DNA from: Emiliania huxleyi CCMP1516
Lineage: Eukaryota; Haptophyta; Isochrysidales; Noelaerhabdaceae
DNA length: 64,000 bases
NCBI RefSeq assembly: GCF_000372725.1
Contig: NW_005199363.1
Span: 259,031-323,030 of the forward strand
Direction of reading: 5' to 3'
Below, in pieces: positions 20,928 to 30,654 of the stretch. Position 1 is the first letter of the stretch, and each line of letters starts with the position of its first letter. The position numbers and the translations under genes were made by a program. The notes below the pieces were generated by a model that had not been told where the DNA came from, did no database searches, and saw only the letters and a list, made by a program, of their open reading frames with translations.

Positions 20928-22367
20928 ACGCCCGCGCCTCAGTCGACGCNNNNNNNNNNNNNNNNNNNNNNNNNNNNNNNNNNNNNNNNNNNNNNNNNNN
21001 NNNNNNNNNNNNNNNNNNNNNNNNNNNNNNNNNNNNNNNNNNNNNNNNNCTGCGGAGGCGGCAGAGGCGACGGATGCCCGCGCCTCCGCCGCTGCCTCCG
21101 GCGGGCACCCCCTCCCCGCCCCGCTGGCGCCCGCCGCCGTGTCCTTGGCTCCAGAGCGCCACTCGCGACTTGGCGTTGATGATGAAGACGTGCGAGGGAG
21201 GGATGTCGGCGGAGAGGTACGCAGTCGCGTCCTTGGCGCGGTTCCCAAAGCCGGCGTACAGCCCGCCGCGGCAAGGCGACACCGCCCCGCAAGCCTCCAA
21301 GGCCGGGGACGTCGCGGTGGCGGCGGTAGCGGTGGCGGTGGCGGCGGTGGCGGCGGCGGCAGTGGGGGCGTCTGCAATAGCGCTGTCGCCCGGCAGTGCG
21401 GCTGCCGCAGTAGAGGCTGGCTGCGGAGGCGTGAAGAGGGAGGCGATGCGGCGGAGTGTGTCGGCCTTGAACCTGGGCGGTGGGAGAGGAGGGCTGGGAG
21501 GGGGGAGAGGAGGGCTGGGAGGGGGGAGAGGAGGGCTGGGCGGAGAGGTTGAGGTGGCGAGGGGCAGAGGGCTGGGCGGACGCCTGGCGGACGCCTTGAG
21601 GACGACCTCGTCCATCAGCGCACTCAGCGTCGAGGTGTGCGGCGTGGTGAGCACCGGGCAGGGCGGGAGGCCTGCGGACGCGGCGTGGACATGCCGTGGG
21701 CATGCCGTGGACGGGTCTGTGCGGCCGGCTTTGGTTGTTGGCGCGCGCCGAATCCGGAGGGCGAGTCGCGTGCGACGCGAAAGAGAAAGTGGCGGGTGGA
21801 GGCGATGCCGGTCGGGCCGGCGAGCGGCCTCGCGGAGAGGAAGAAGACGGCATACCCACGCGCCTCGAGCCGGCACGCCAGCTCGCAGACGCCGCGGTGC
21901 AGGAGCGGCACGCCGAGTTGCTGGCCGATGTGGCCAGAGATGTCTGCCTGCGTGACCGTGCCGTCCACGTCAAAGACGACCGCCGCCGTCGACGACTCCC
22001 AGAGGTGAAGGTGCGCCACTGCGCTGTGCGCCGCGCCGTCGCCGATGCCGTGCGAGCCCTCGCCTCCCTCGCCTTTGCCGCCCATCGCGGGCGTGTAGGA
22101 GATGGCGTTGCGGCCGGGAAGCATCGCACCGCTCTCGAGCAGCGCCCGGAGCGTCGCCTCGGACGGAACCAGCCGCGGCGTCTCTGCGTCACCGTCTCCA
22201 AACTGCGCCGGCGCGTCGGCGGCGGCCGCACGCATCCGCTCAGGCAGAGCGGTGCCGTTGATGGAGACGCGGACCTCCGGCACGGCGCTGCGAAAGACCA
22301 CCCGCCAGTCGCTGGAGCAGAGGGTGCCATCTAGGTGGCGCACGACGATTATGTCGAGCGCCGCCAT
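20498..22367 (-). CDS. Lipin-type phosphatidate phosphatase
   Basis: Starts MAALDIIVVRHLDGTLCSSD, an N-lipin domain. The C-lipin/HAD domain follows: AAVVFDVDGTVTQADISGHI with the catalytic DxDxT motif, then FFLSARPLAG, CPVLTTPHTSTLSALMDEVV, FKADTLRRIASLF, LYAGFGNRAKDATAYL and HVFIINAKSRVALW. After the gap, WDSYTGLMQTSFDALFP matches the lipin C-terminus; the stop is at 20498-20500. The protein is compact, with little linker between N- and C-domains. Introns include one at HFLFR/GLPPC and a GC-donor one after MDEVVLK. A 21-bp tandem repeat encodes SPPLPPP units if retained. Lipins dephosphorylate phosphatidate to diacylglycerol at the ER, feeding triacylglycerol and phospholipid synthesis. The 100-N gap (20950-21049) lies inside the gene. 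Confidence 0.85.
20950..21049. other. Assembly gap (100 N)
   Basis: One hundred Ns, flanked on the left by a (CCG)n run (about 20870-20930) that probably stopped sequencing. The real size is unknown. Confidence 0.98.
21474..21545. repeat. 21-bp tandem repeat in lipin gene
   Basis: About three copies of a GGGAGAGGAGGGCTGGGAGG-type unit. On the minus strand each copy would read seven codons, Ser/Pro/Leu-rich. It lies between conserved lipin blocks, probably intronic. Confidence 0.7.
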
Positions 22368-22371
22368 GTTT

Positions 22372-22894
22372 TTACTTCCCGAGAAAAAATAAAAAGTGCC
22401 GCAGCATCCAGGTTGCAGCGAGCCGCGCTCGATCTGGGAGCCACTCGGCGCCAGTTCGAGCGGCGGTCGGCTCGGCCACTGCGGGTGCGACGCATGATAG
22501 AGCATGCTGGGCGCCGCATCGTGTACTACCGACCCACGCCAAGGCGCGGGGCGGTGTCGCTGGGCCAGAAAGTCGGCCCCGAGTGCGCCAGCAGCAGCCT
22601 CGTTGAGCCAGAACGTCGGCTCGCGAGGTGGGTGCTTCCTAGTATGAGCCCGCTGAGGCGCAGTGCTCTTGCAGAGGCGGTTAGTGGTGCACTAACCCCG
22701 AGAAACCCTTCGGGTCACTCTCTCTCTCTCTCTCTCACTCTCTCCACCACACCATCACCACCACCACCCACTCCTCTCCTTAAAATCCCTGTGTGGCCTG
22801 TGTGGTGGCAGTGAGTGAGTGAGTCCCTCACACACTGTGGTGGCAGCAGCAGCGTGCCGTCCTCCCATCCCTCCCTTGTCTGTCTTTGTTTCTT
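22372..22894. other. Region upstream of lipin, with a short dispersed-repeat copy
   Basis: An A/T-rich stretch (22380-22397) immediately precedes the lipin ATG and is a likely promoter. A CT microsatellite lies at 22720-22745. At about 22836-22915 is a copy of the short dispersed element seen at 53.5, 58.7 and 62.9 kb (GTGCCGTCCTCCCATCCCTC followed by T-rich CTTT-like units). Confidence 0.5.
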
Positions 22895-23458
22895 TTATCT
22901 TTGTTTCTTTTTGTCCCGAATCCAGCCTGGTTGGGCGGGCAATGGCGTCCGCTCCGCTAGCTGTCTGTTCGTTTTGGGGGTCACCCTCCCCATCATGCAC
23001 GCCGCCGCGTACTCGCTGTCGGTCCGCACTACTCCGCGTGAGCCCGCTCGTTGCGGTGACGAGGACAGGAGAGCCCGGAGGAGCTCGGCTAGGGCGGTTA
23101 GTTCCGCCGTGTTGTTGGTATGCCTTCGCGCACCGAGGTAGGCTGGGTGCGCCGCCGAAGTGACAACTGGCCCGTAGCCCTCGCTCGTCAGCGACGCGCC
23201 CCTATCGCCGATTGCGTCGCCCCCGATGAGTACTGTATAGGCCCACCCTGCTTTCCCTAGGTCTTCCGACCCGTCTGTGTATGCCACCCAGTCGGGCGGG
23301 CGTCGTTGCGCCTGCTCTGCCAGTTGCTGCTGTGGGCGAAGAACGACCCCTGGTGCCTCGACCATTAGTCTCAGCTTGACCCGGCATGCCCCCCCTTCAC
23401 CCTGAGGCGCTACACAGAGGAGTGCGACTGCGCTCACCGCGCAGCCGTTTGCCGCCAC
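22895..23458 (-). mobile_element. Retroelement fossil: RNase H domain remnant
   Basis: A type I RNase H fold is visible on the minus strand: WVAYTDGSEDLGKAGWAYTV with the first catalytic Asp, NNTAELTALAELLRALL with the Glu, and VVRTDSEYAAACMMGRV with a further Asp. This is the style of RNase H carried by retrotransposons. No reverse transcriptase, integrase or terminal repeats were found next to it, so only part of the element remains and it is taken as inactive. LINE-type versus other origin cannot be decided from this piece. Confidence 0.6.
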
Positions 23459-23675
23459 CCCTCGGACAGATTCGAGCGTGTCGGGGAGCTCGCACTCACC
23501 TTCGCTGGAAAAGAATCCTGAGGCGAGCCACTCCGTCTCCCACTCCGCAACAGGCCCCTCCCCTGGCGACGGTTGCCAGCCCGGGAGTCGGAGCGAATCG
23601 CCTTCTCCTCGTCAGAGGCGCAAACCTCAAGGGTACGCGAAATTGAACAGGCCGCGGGGTACATCTTGGACGGCC

Positions 23676-24441
23676 ATGCTGGAGATTGCCTCGCTTCTGC
23701 TCGTCGCGCTGCCGGCGTCTGCTTATACGGTATTCGCTCCGCCCTGGTACAATTACTCACTCAGGCAGGCTGACCCTCAAACGCGCACTCCGGCGTGCGC
23801 AGGCCGAAACTGTCGACGACATCAACCCGAACGCTCGCAGCACCACATTTGCACCCAAGCCCCCTCCCGTGCCCGACCCGGTGAATGACCCCGCCTGGCT
23901 GATCGCCACCTCCGGCTTCTGCTCGAACCTCAACGTCGTCATGAAGGAGCGCGACGTCGAGGCGAGCGAGACGGAGGGCGATACCGCGGCCCACTTCATC
24001 GCCGACATCTCCTTCAACTACTACCCGCAGACGGCGGTCAAATTCACCGACTTCCCGCACCACCTCGCAAAGACCATCGAGGGCGACGCGGCCGAGGCGG
24101 ACGCACTGGTCTCAAGCGCGTGGGACCACAAGAACATCGCGCTGCTCGAGCCGACGTCGACGTGCGGCCCGGAGCAGGGCGATCAGGCTTGGGGCATCTC
24201 GGTCTTCAAGGTGGAGGAGCACCGGCACTGCAGTGACGGCGAGACTGCGTGGGAGGGACACCCCTGCGTCCACTACTCCGGCTACGTCTCGGCCGAGAGG
24301 TCCAACTTTGTGAACATGAAGCAAGAACGGTTCGTCTGCCAGCTGTTCGTCGACTCGGGCGAAGACATGAACTGCGATTGCTCAGACATGTTTTCGATTG
24401 CACGCGTTCTCGAATGCCCACTGTGTGCTCTAAGTGGCTGA
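23676..24441 (+). CDS. Putative secreted Cys-containing protein, unknown family
   Basis: A clear signal-peptide-like start, MLEIASLLLVALPASAYTVF, begins at 23676. The body of the protein is in another frame from about 23768: ALRRAQAETVDDINPNARST, PAWLIATSGFCSNLNVVM, ADISFNYYPQTAVKFTDFPH, STCGPEQGDQAWGISVFKVE, EGHPCVHYSGYVSAERSNF, FVCQLFVDSGEDMNCDCSDM. It stops at 24441. A 52-nt intron (GTCTGC...GGCAG) would join the two frames, but I cannot prove it. Paired cysteines and the leader suggest an exported protein. No known domain recognised. Confidence 0.5.
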
Positions 24442-26086
24442 AAAGTCAATCAATTGTTTTTTGAGCCCCTACGCCCTCGGGACGCGCACCGCGCTACTGC
24501 TCCCGGGCCAGGGGTGTAAGGGAACACACTAGGGCACACCAGGGCCGGTCTAGCCGGCCTTATCCCGCCCACAGCCTTCGAAAACGCACAAAAATCGCAC
24601 CGCCGGAGCCGCGGCGAATCGCCGCTGGAGGCCGCGTGTCGCGCCACCGACGGCCGCACGTCGAACCCCCGGCTCCGCGCCGCTGCTCCACCGCGCCGGC
24701 CATCCAGCGCGCACCCCCCAAGCTGCTGGTGCCCTCTTAAAGGGCCACAAAGCCTCGAAAGGAGCCGTCGACCGTCACCTAACAGAGGGGTGTCGGCCCC
24801 GGGCTCGCCGCTCTTGCGAGCGGACGGCGGCGTCTAGGGCGGAGCCAGCGGTAGTAGCGGTGGTGCCGGCGTGTGCCGTGACGGAGGGGGTGGCGGCGGG
24901 GCGCGGACGGCGGGGTGCGGCGGCCGAGGATCGAGCGGGGGGGGCGGCAGCGGTGGCACCATCGTCGGCGGAAGTTCGACCTGGCGGGTGAGAGGTGGGA
25001 GGCGCCGAGGGCGGAACCGCTGCGGACGCGGCGAGGTTGGAGGCGCAGAGGCCGAGGCGGCACGGGCGGCGGCGCCGACGGCACTGCAGCGCCGGTGCAG
25101 CGCCGGGGAGGGCGGCTGAGGTGGCGCGGACGGCGGTGGCGAGAAGGCGGGCGGAAGCTTAGACGGGTGGTGGTGGAGGAGGAGGCGGCAAAATCACGGG
25201 CGAAGCGCCGAGGGGGGCGGCGGAGGCGGTGCACCAGCGGTGGGGAGGGTAGCTACGGCGGCGGGGTAGCGGCCAGCATCGCCAGGGGGGGCGGGAGGTG
25301 CCGCGGGTGCCGCACGGGCGGCGGCGGCCGTGCCGGTGATGGCGCCTGGTAAAGGGGAGGCGCGGGTCTGAGAGGCGGACGCGCGGGCGGGAGAGGTGAG
25401 TGAGACCACGCACGCGGCTGCGGTCGCGTCGCGCCGTGCGGGAGGGGCGCCGGCGCAACCACGGCGGCAGCCGAGGCGGCTCATCGCGCCGTACAGAGGC
25501 TCCGGGGAGGCGCGCGGTGCGGCGGCGCACCGCTGGATCGCCGCGACAAAGTGTAGCCGAGGCGGGGCGGGAAGCGCCCGAGCCGGCCGTTGGGGCGGCG
25601 CCGACGCCGCCCAGGATGCCGTGGGCCGATGGTGCGGAGAAGCGGCCGCTCCCCCTCTCGGGGCGGCCGCAAAACCTGTGCAGCAGCAGCACGCCGAGAA
25701 CGCGCCTGCGGGGGTGAGGTGCCTAGAGCTGCTAATGAGATTGCGGGCCCCGCCGCGATTACTTTCTCCCTCCAAAGTGCATGTGCCTTGGGAAGGGGGT
25801 GCAAGCACACCTCCGCTACTCGGAAGATAGGGTCGTCCGACTCGATCGCGAGCGAGCGCGGGTAGACGGCGGCGTCCGCAAAGCGACGGCTCGCGCGCGA
25901 CCGCGGGCTTGCGCGTCGGCCGTGCGCGGGCAGAGGGTGCTGAGGGGCGAGCGGTGGCGGTCGCTCGCCCGGGCAACCCGCGCGCGGGCGGCGCGCCGCA
26001 GCGGGGAGCGCCCAGGGGCGCGGCGCGTGCTGGCTGCGAGCGGGCGCTTGACATCGTTTTTGAGGAGAGATAGCCCAAAAATATAC
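24442..26086. other. GC-rich region without a supported gene
   Basis: Very high GC with many long overlapping open frames in all directions, mostly Arg/Ala/Pro/Gly, which is what GC skew alone gives. Part of it may be intron or decayed downstream exon of the C69-type gene: a minus-strand stretch at about 25.8 kb reads AAVYPRSLAIESDDPIFR. Confidence 0.35.
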
Positions 26087-26252
26087 CGCCGGATAACGGC
26101 GGCACATAGGAGAGCCGCACGTCTGGGTTCGGTCCGGAATCTTCGCTGTGGGAGACGAGGGTGGTGCCGTCGGCGCTCGCGAGGCGGCCGACGCCGTACA
26201 TGGTGCACGCATGCGTGGTGCTCGAGAGGAGGAGGGCGTACGCCGGGCGCAT
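26087..26252 (-). CDS. N-terminal exon of a C69-family dipeptidase-like protein
   Basis: The ATG ending at 26252 gives MRPAYALLLSSTTHACTMYG, then VGRLASADGTTLVSHSEDSG. Family C69 (DUF-type dipeptidase A) starts with a catalytic Cys followed by ...VGk.AS.DGst...r.eD, which matches closely. The exon ends with LSYVPPLSG at a GT donor (26086). No convincing downstream exons with the rest of the Ntn-hydrolase fold were found before 25.2 kb. The gene is either strongly diverged, broken, or split by long introns. Confidence 0.5.
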
Positions 26253-26784
26253 TGTTCTGTCCGAAAATCGCCGATGGGACGCGCGCAACGCTGAACCGAG
26301 GAACGGCCGACGCCCGCAGCTCAGGGGGTTGGGTATGCTTCGCATCTCCAGCTATTTGAGCACTTGAGCACTTGATAGGGTCGATTCCGCATGGTACGGG
26401 ACCCCTCCGATCGTCTCGCCCTCCCTCACTGGTGCGTTCATTGGGGGGGGGTCATTCATAACAAACACGGTGCAGGATCGAGGTGCACGCCGCCAGAGCA
26501 GTGTCGTCCCCCCTCTCCCCGACGGTGATGGCGGTGTGACCGATCGAGCTACAAGAGGAGCTTGTTCAGCAGGATCCGGGGTAGTCTGGCGCACTACCTC
26601 ACTGGGCCTGAGACCGCCGAGACGCCTCCCATCACCGTCTCGGATTCATGTGGGATCGAACCACTCCGGGATGGGCAAGCCCATCAATTTTCGTTTCGTA
26701 TTTCCCTGCACCTGCAGGCGATGGCGAGAGAGAGATGAGTGGAGCTGGGACGGAAGGGGAGAGGAGGAAGGGCGGGGGCCGGGA

Positions 26785-27062
26785 TGGGAGGGGGGGGGGG
26801 GGGGTATTTTGGGGGGGCTCTCCCCTTCCTTCTTTGGGAAACCCCGCGGCCCCCCCGGGGTTTTGGGGGGGGTTTTAGAAAACCAACCCCCCGTGGGCGG
26901 GAGGGTTTTTTCCCGCCCCCCCCCCCCCCCTTTTTTTTTTTTTGTTCAGGGGGCCGGGGGTTTTTTCCCCTAATGGGGGGGTTCCCGACCCCCCGGCGGG
27001 AGGGGGGGCCCTTTCCCCTTTTTAAAGGCACAAAGGGGGGGGGCCCCCCCCCCCCCCCCCCG
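26785..27062. other. Suspected low-quality sequence patch
   Basis: Almost every base is part of a homopolymer run of 3-18 (G, C, T stretches with stutter), unlike the rest of the window. This pattern is typical of base-calling or phasing failure rather than biology. Any frame through it, including the C-terminus of the adjoining minus-strand frame, is unreliable. Confidence 0.7.
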
Positions 27063-27954
27063 CGAGGTCCTCACTGTCCGTGGCGCTCAGACCGGCCGCT
27101 ATATCCGCGGCCGTCTGCCCTCCTGGGCGCCGAGCGGGCCCCCCGCCCCCCCCTACGCCCGAGCCACCCTGGCCGTCGCTCTCGTCACCACTTCCGTCCT
27201 CCCCATCGGGTGGCCCGCCATCTGCCGCGCCGGGCGGCCCGCCCTCGCCTGAGTCGACCGTCATCTCGTCGGGCTGGTCATCCTCCTCGCCCTCCAGCTC
27301 GTAGTCGGAGACCTCCCGACCCAGCTCCTCGCGTTCGTCGTCGCCCGCCACTCCCCCGGTCCATGCCGATTGTCCGTTTGCGGTGCGCCACTGGCCGACG
27401 GTCTCCCATATTGCCATGGCGGCGTCGGCGCAGCCTGCGACGATTTCGCGGGTCACAGTCGACCTGGCCACCGCCGGATCTATGTTGCCCCTCGCCTCGG
27501 CCACCCGTTCCGCCTCCCTTCTGACGGCCCGCGTGCTGGGTTCCGGGACCATCCCTCCTATCACCGAGAGCGTCGTGAGCCAAGCCGTGTCTGACGGGAG
27601 CTCTCGTGAGGTGGCGGGCTGCGGGACGGGTGTGGCAGGCTGCACGGGCGACACGCCCGCGCTGGAACGGCTGGCGCCCTGCGCCGTCCGACTCCTGCTC
27701 GAAGATCCGGTCGAGCAGGCGGCCTAAGAGAGGCGGCGAGGCGGCGTGCGCTTTTCGCTGTCGCAGGCTGCGAGGCGTGCGTCGTGCTTACCTCCCCGCG
27801 CATCGTCGGGAGCCGAGTGAGCATACGCATCCACCTCGATGCTGCCGTAGTCGAGCGCGCGCACGACACGTTTGGCGCTCCCGTGCTTCCACGGGTTTGG
27901 CGAGTTGCCAGCGGACCAGCCGAGGTCGCGCAGCGTCGAGCGGTGGCGGCCCAT
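27022..27954 (-). CDS. Hypothetical acidic protein, possibly two exons
   Basis: An upstream exon (27801-27954) reads MGRHRSTLRDLGWSAGNSPN then PWKHGSAKRVVRALDYGSIE and ends at a perfect GTAAGC donor. An acceptor TCTCTTAG lies at about 27726. The next frame (to 27654 and left) reads SDTAWLTTLSVIGGMVPEPS, AMAIWETVGQWRTANGQSAW and an acidic tail (YELEGEEDDQPDEMTVDSGE). The two exons do not join in frame with the splice I can see, and the C-terminus runs into the poor-quality patch. No known family. Confidence 0.35.
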
Positions 27955-28430
27955 CTCGAATCCCGACGACCCTGAGTGGCGGCGGCAGTGGTGGGTGAGA
28001 TGACAGCTTGATGGTAGGGCAGACGGTGTGTGACGCCGACGAACCTGCGAGAAGCGAAAGCAGTGGCGAGATGTGCAAGTCAAAGAGAGCGACCTGCGAC
28101 GAGAAGAAAACGCGCGATCGAATTCTTTTTTATCGCCCTACGCCGCTACGCGGACCGCGTACCGGACCGCCAGTCCCACCGGGGCTCTCTAGTCTCTTCA
28201 GGGCTCTCTAGCCCGCAGCCCGATCCCGCGACCAGCGTCCGGCGCCGCTGGGTGCGCTTCTTAGGACTTAGCCGCCGGCCGCCCTTGTGTGTGAGGTACT
28301 CCAAGGCGCACAGCAAGAGAGACTGTGAGACGAGACACAGTCCGCACACACACCACCAGCAGCACCCCGCGGACCGAGGGCGGTGCTGGTGCTGGTGATG
28401 ATGTGTGGGATGGGGCGATCTCGAGCCTGG
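27955..28430. other. Intergenic region
   Basis: No gene supported. It contains an AATTCTTTTT decamer at 28121-28130 on the plus strand with no recognisable gene following it, and short direct repeats (GGGCTCTCTAG at about 28181 and 28201). Confidence 0.35.
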
Positions 28431-30434
28431 TCACGCTGCCTTGCGCGCCCCCTCCCAGTCCCGGATCATCCGGCGCAGCATGTGACTAGGGACCAGGATG
28501 CTGTGCTCGAGCTCGCCGCCCGTCAGCGGGCTGGTCGACTTGGTCGCGAGCCAGCGCTCGATCGCCGTCCGCTCGTAAGCATGCCCGTCCGCCGCCATCA
28601 CCGGGTCGCTCATCACCTCGGTCGTGATCGGGCAGACGAAGTCGTCCGGCGGCTCCTCCTCCTCCACCGAAGGCGGCCTCTCTGCAGCCAAAGAGGACGA
28701 CGCTTGCTCGTCGGGCGCCTGCCTCTCCTCCTCCAGCCTCGCGCTCTCCTCGAGCGCCGCCGCCAACTCCGCCTCCTCCCCCGCCGCCAGCGCTGCCTCA
28801 TCCTCGGGCTCCCGCGACGGCCCAGCGCCTCCACCTCCGCCCTTCCCCTTCTTCTTCTTCTTCTTGCCCTTCTTGCTCTCCTTCTCGCGCCCCCCCGCCT
28901 CCTTCTCCGCCTCCTCCTCCGCCAGCAGCGCCTCGGCATGCCGCGTCGCCTCCGCCTCCGCCTCCGCCGCCACATGCTCCTCGAGGGCGCGCACGCACTC
29001 GGCGTGGCCCTTTTTCTTGGCCAGCTGCAGCGCCGTCCTGCCGCTCTCGGAGCGCAGCGCCGTGTCTGCGCCCGCCCGCAGCAGGCGCCGCACGACGGCG
29101 GGGCGGTTCAAGAAGGTGGCGTCCATCAGCGCGGTGATGCCTGTGCCGTTCTGCAGGTTGATCTCCGCGCCGCGCTGCAGCAGCAGCTCGACCAGCCTCT
29201 CGTGGCCTTGGCTGGCGGCGCCCATTAGCGCGGTGTAGCCTTTGCTGCTCTGCAGGTTGATCTCCGCCCCGCGCTGCAGCAGCAGCTCGACCACCCGCTT
29301 GTGGCCCTCCTGGGCGGCGATCATCAGCGCGGTGAAGCCTTTGGTGCTCTGCAGGTTGATCTCCGCGCCGCGCTGCAGCAGCAGCTCGACCACCCGCTCG
29401 TGGCCTTGCTCGGCGGCGATCATCAGCGCGGTGCCGCCTTTGCTGTCCTGCAGATTGATCTCCGCGCCGCGCTGCAGCAGCTCGACCACTCGCTCGTGGC
29501 CTTGGCCGGCGGCGCGCATCAGCGCGGTGAAGCCGTTGCTGTCCTGCAGGTTGATACCCGCGCCTCTCTGCAGCAGCAGCTCGACCACCCGCTCGTGGCC
29601 GTTGCGGGCGGCGCCAATCAGCGCTGTGATGCCGCTCACATCGCCCATCCCGCAAGTCGCGTTGACCTGCCCGCCGCTGTCGAGCCACGCCAGCAACGCC
29701 GCCTCGTCGCCGTCAATAGCTGCTGTCACGGCCGAAGAAGCCTCGCGCCGGCCTGCAGCCACCTCCGCGACGTGCTGCCGGAAGGCTTCGACGCACGCGC
29801 TGTGGCCGTTCTGCCTGGCCCACTGCAGCGCGGACCTGCCGCTTTCAGAGCGCAACTTTGGATCCGCGCCCGCCCGCAGCAGGCGGAGGACGACGGCGGG
29901 GCGGTCGTTGCAAGCGGCGTCCATCAGCGCGGTGCCGCCTCGGCTGCCCTGCTTGTTGATCTCCGCACCGCGCTGCATCAGCAGCTCGACCACCCGCTCA
30001 TGGCCTTGGCTGGCGGCTTTCATCAGCGCAGTGCCGCCTTTGCCGTTCTGCTTGTTGACCTCCGCGCCGCGCTGCAGCAGCAGCTCGACCACCCGCTCGT
30101 GGCCGCGAGCGGCGGCTAGCATCAGCGCGGTGTCGCCGTTGCTGTTCTGCTTGTCGACCTCCGCGCCGCGCTGCAGCAGCAGCTCGACCACCCGCTCGTG
30201 GCCCTCCTGGGCGGCGAGCATCAGCGCGGTCATGCCGCTCGCATCGCGACGAGACGCGTAGCGATACACATTTCCTTCCCCGCAAGTCGCGTTCACCCTC
30301 CCGCCGCTGTCGAGCCACGCCAGCAGCGCCGTCTCGTCGCCTCGCGCAGCCGCTCCCCCCGCCTCGTTGGGAAGGCGCGCCAGTAGGCCGGAAGAGGCCG
30401 CCTCGCCCGAGGAGGCGCCGCCCGCCTCCACCAT
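28431..30434 (-). CDS. Ankyrin-repeat U-box E3 ubiquitin ligase, 667 aa
   Basis: Single long exon, starting MVEAGGASSGEAASSGLLAR. Two blocks of ankyrin repeats (about residues 30-215 and 240-490) use a nearly identical unit, GHERVVELLLQRGAEINLQ, with variants K/D/S between units. A Lys-rich coiled region (KESKKGKKKKKKGKG) and a Glu-rich stretch follow. The C-terminal U-box reads DDFVCPITTEVMSDPVMAAD, GHAYERTAIERWLATKSTSP, LTGGELEHSILVPSHMLRRM. The U-box recruits E2 ubiquitin-conjugating enzymes; the ankyrins presumably bind substrate. High identity between repeats suggests recent expansion. A decayed relative lies at 42.1-42.9 kb. Confidence 0.9.
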   Translation of the reverse strand: MVEAGGASSGEAASSGLLARLPNEAGGAAARGDETALLAWLDSGGRVNATCGEGNVYRYASRRDASGMTALMLAAQEGHERVVELLLQRGAEVDKQNSNGDTALMLAAARGHERVVELLLQRGAEVNKQNGKGGTALMKAASQGHERVVELLMQRGAEINKQGSRGGTALMDAACNDRPAVVLRLLRAGADPKLRSESGRSALQWARQNGHSACVEAFRQHVAEVAAGRREASSAVTAAIDGDEAALLAWLDSGGQVNATCGMGDVSGITALIGAARNGHERVVELLLQRGAGINLQDSNGFTALMRAAGQGHERVVELLQRGAEINLQDSKGGTALMIAAEQGHERVVELLLQRGAEINLQSTKGFTALMIAAQEGHKRVVELLLQRGAEINLQSSKGYTALMGAASQGHERLVELLLQRGAEINLQNGTGITALMDATFLNRPAVVRRLLRAGADTALRSESGRTALQLAKKKGHAECVRALEEHVAAEAEAEATRHAEALLAEEEAEKEAGGREKESKKGKKKKKKGKGGGGGAGPSREPEDEAALAAGEEAELAAALEESARLEEERQAPDEQASSSLAAERPPSVEEEEPPDDFVCPITTEVMSDPVMAADGHAYERTAIERWLATKSTSPLTGGELEHSILVPSHMLRRMIRDWEGARKAA

Positions 30435-30552
30435 CAGGGTACGCGCTCCACGCCGGCTGCGGGCTGTTTTTCTTTTTCTCCAATCTTCTCCCCTTAGAAG
30501 AAAGACTGGCGCTAACCGGAGCCAAAAAGAAACCGCGAGTCAGGCGGAGTAA

Positions 30553-30562
30553 AATTCTTTTT
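30553..30562 (+). promoter_or_regulatory. AATTCTTTTT start-proximal motif (methyltransferase)
   Basis: Exact decamer 4 bases before ATG 30567. Either it is an initiator-like element and translation starts at the second ATG (30630), or the leader is extremely short. Confidence 0.4.
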
Positions 30563-30563
30563 C

Positions 30564-30654
30564 ACTATGGGCGCGCCAAGCGAGAGCGCCACTTGGCCTT
30601 GCCGTCGCTCGACCGCGCGTGTGCAGACTATGGGCGCGCCAAGCGAGAGCGCCA
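30564..30654. repeat. 28-bp direct repeat spanning two candidate start codons
   Basis: ACTATGGGCGCGCCAAGCGA plus eight more bases occurs at 30564-30591 and 30627-30654, spacing 63 bp. Both copies carry the ATG and encode MGAPSESA. The spacing keeps frame. The sequence before copy 2 ends GTGTGCAG, a possible splice acceptor. Confidence 0.8.

Noticed and set aside
20384-21955. Long plus-strand frame through the N gap
   Set aside because: It runs across unknown bases and is antisense to well-conserved lipin blocks.
26590-26670. tRNA gene suggested by a GGTTCGATCCC box on the minus strand
   Set aside because: No matching A box, acceptor stem or anticodon arm could be built around it.
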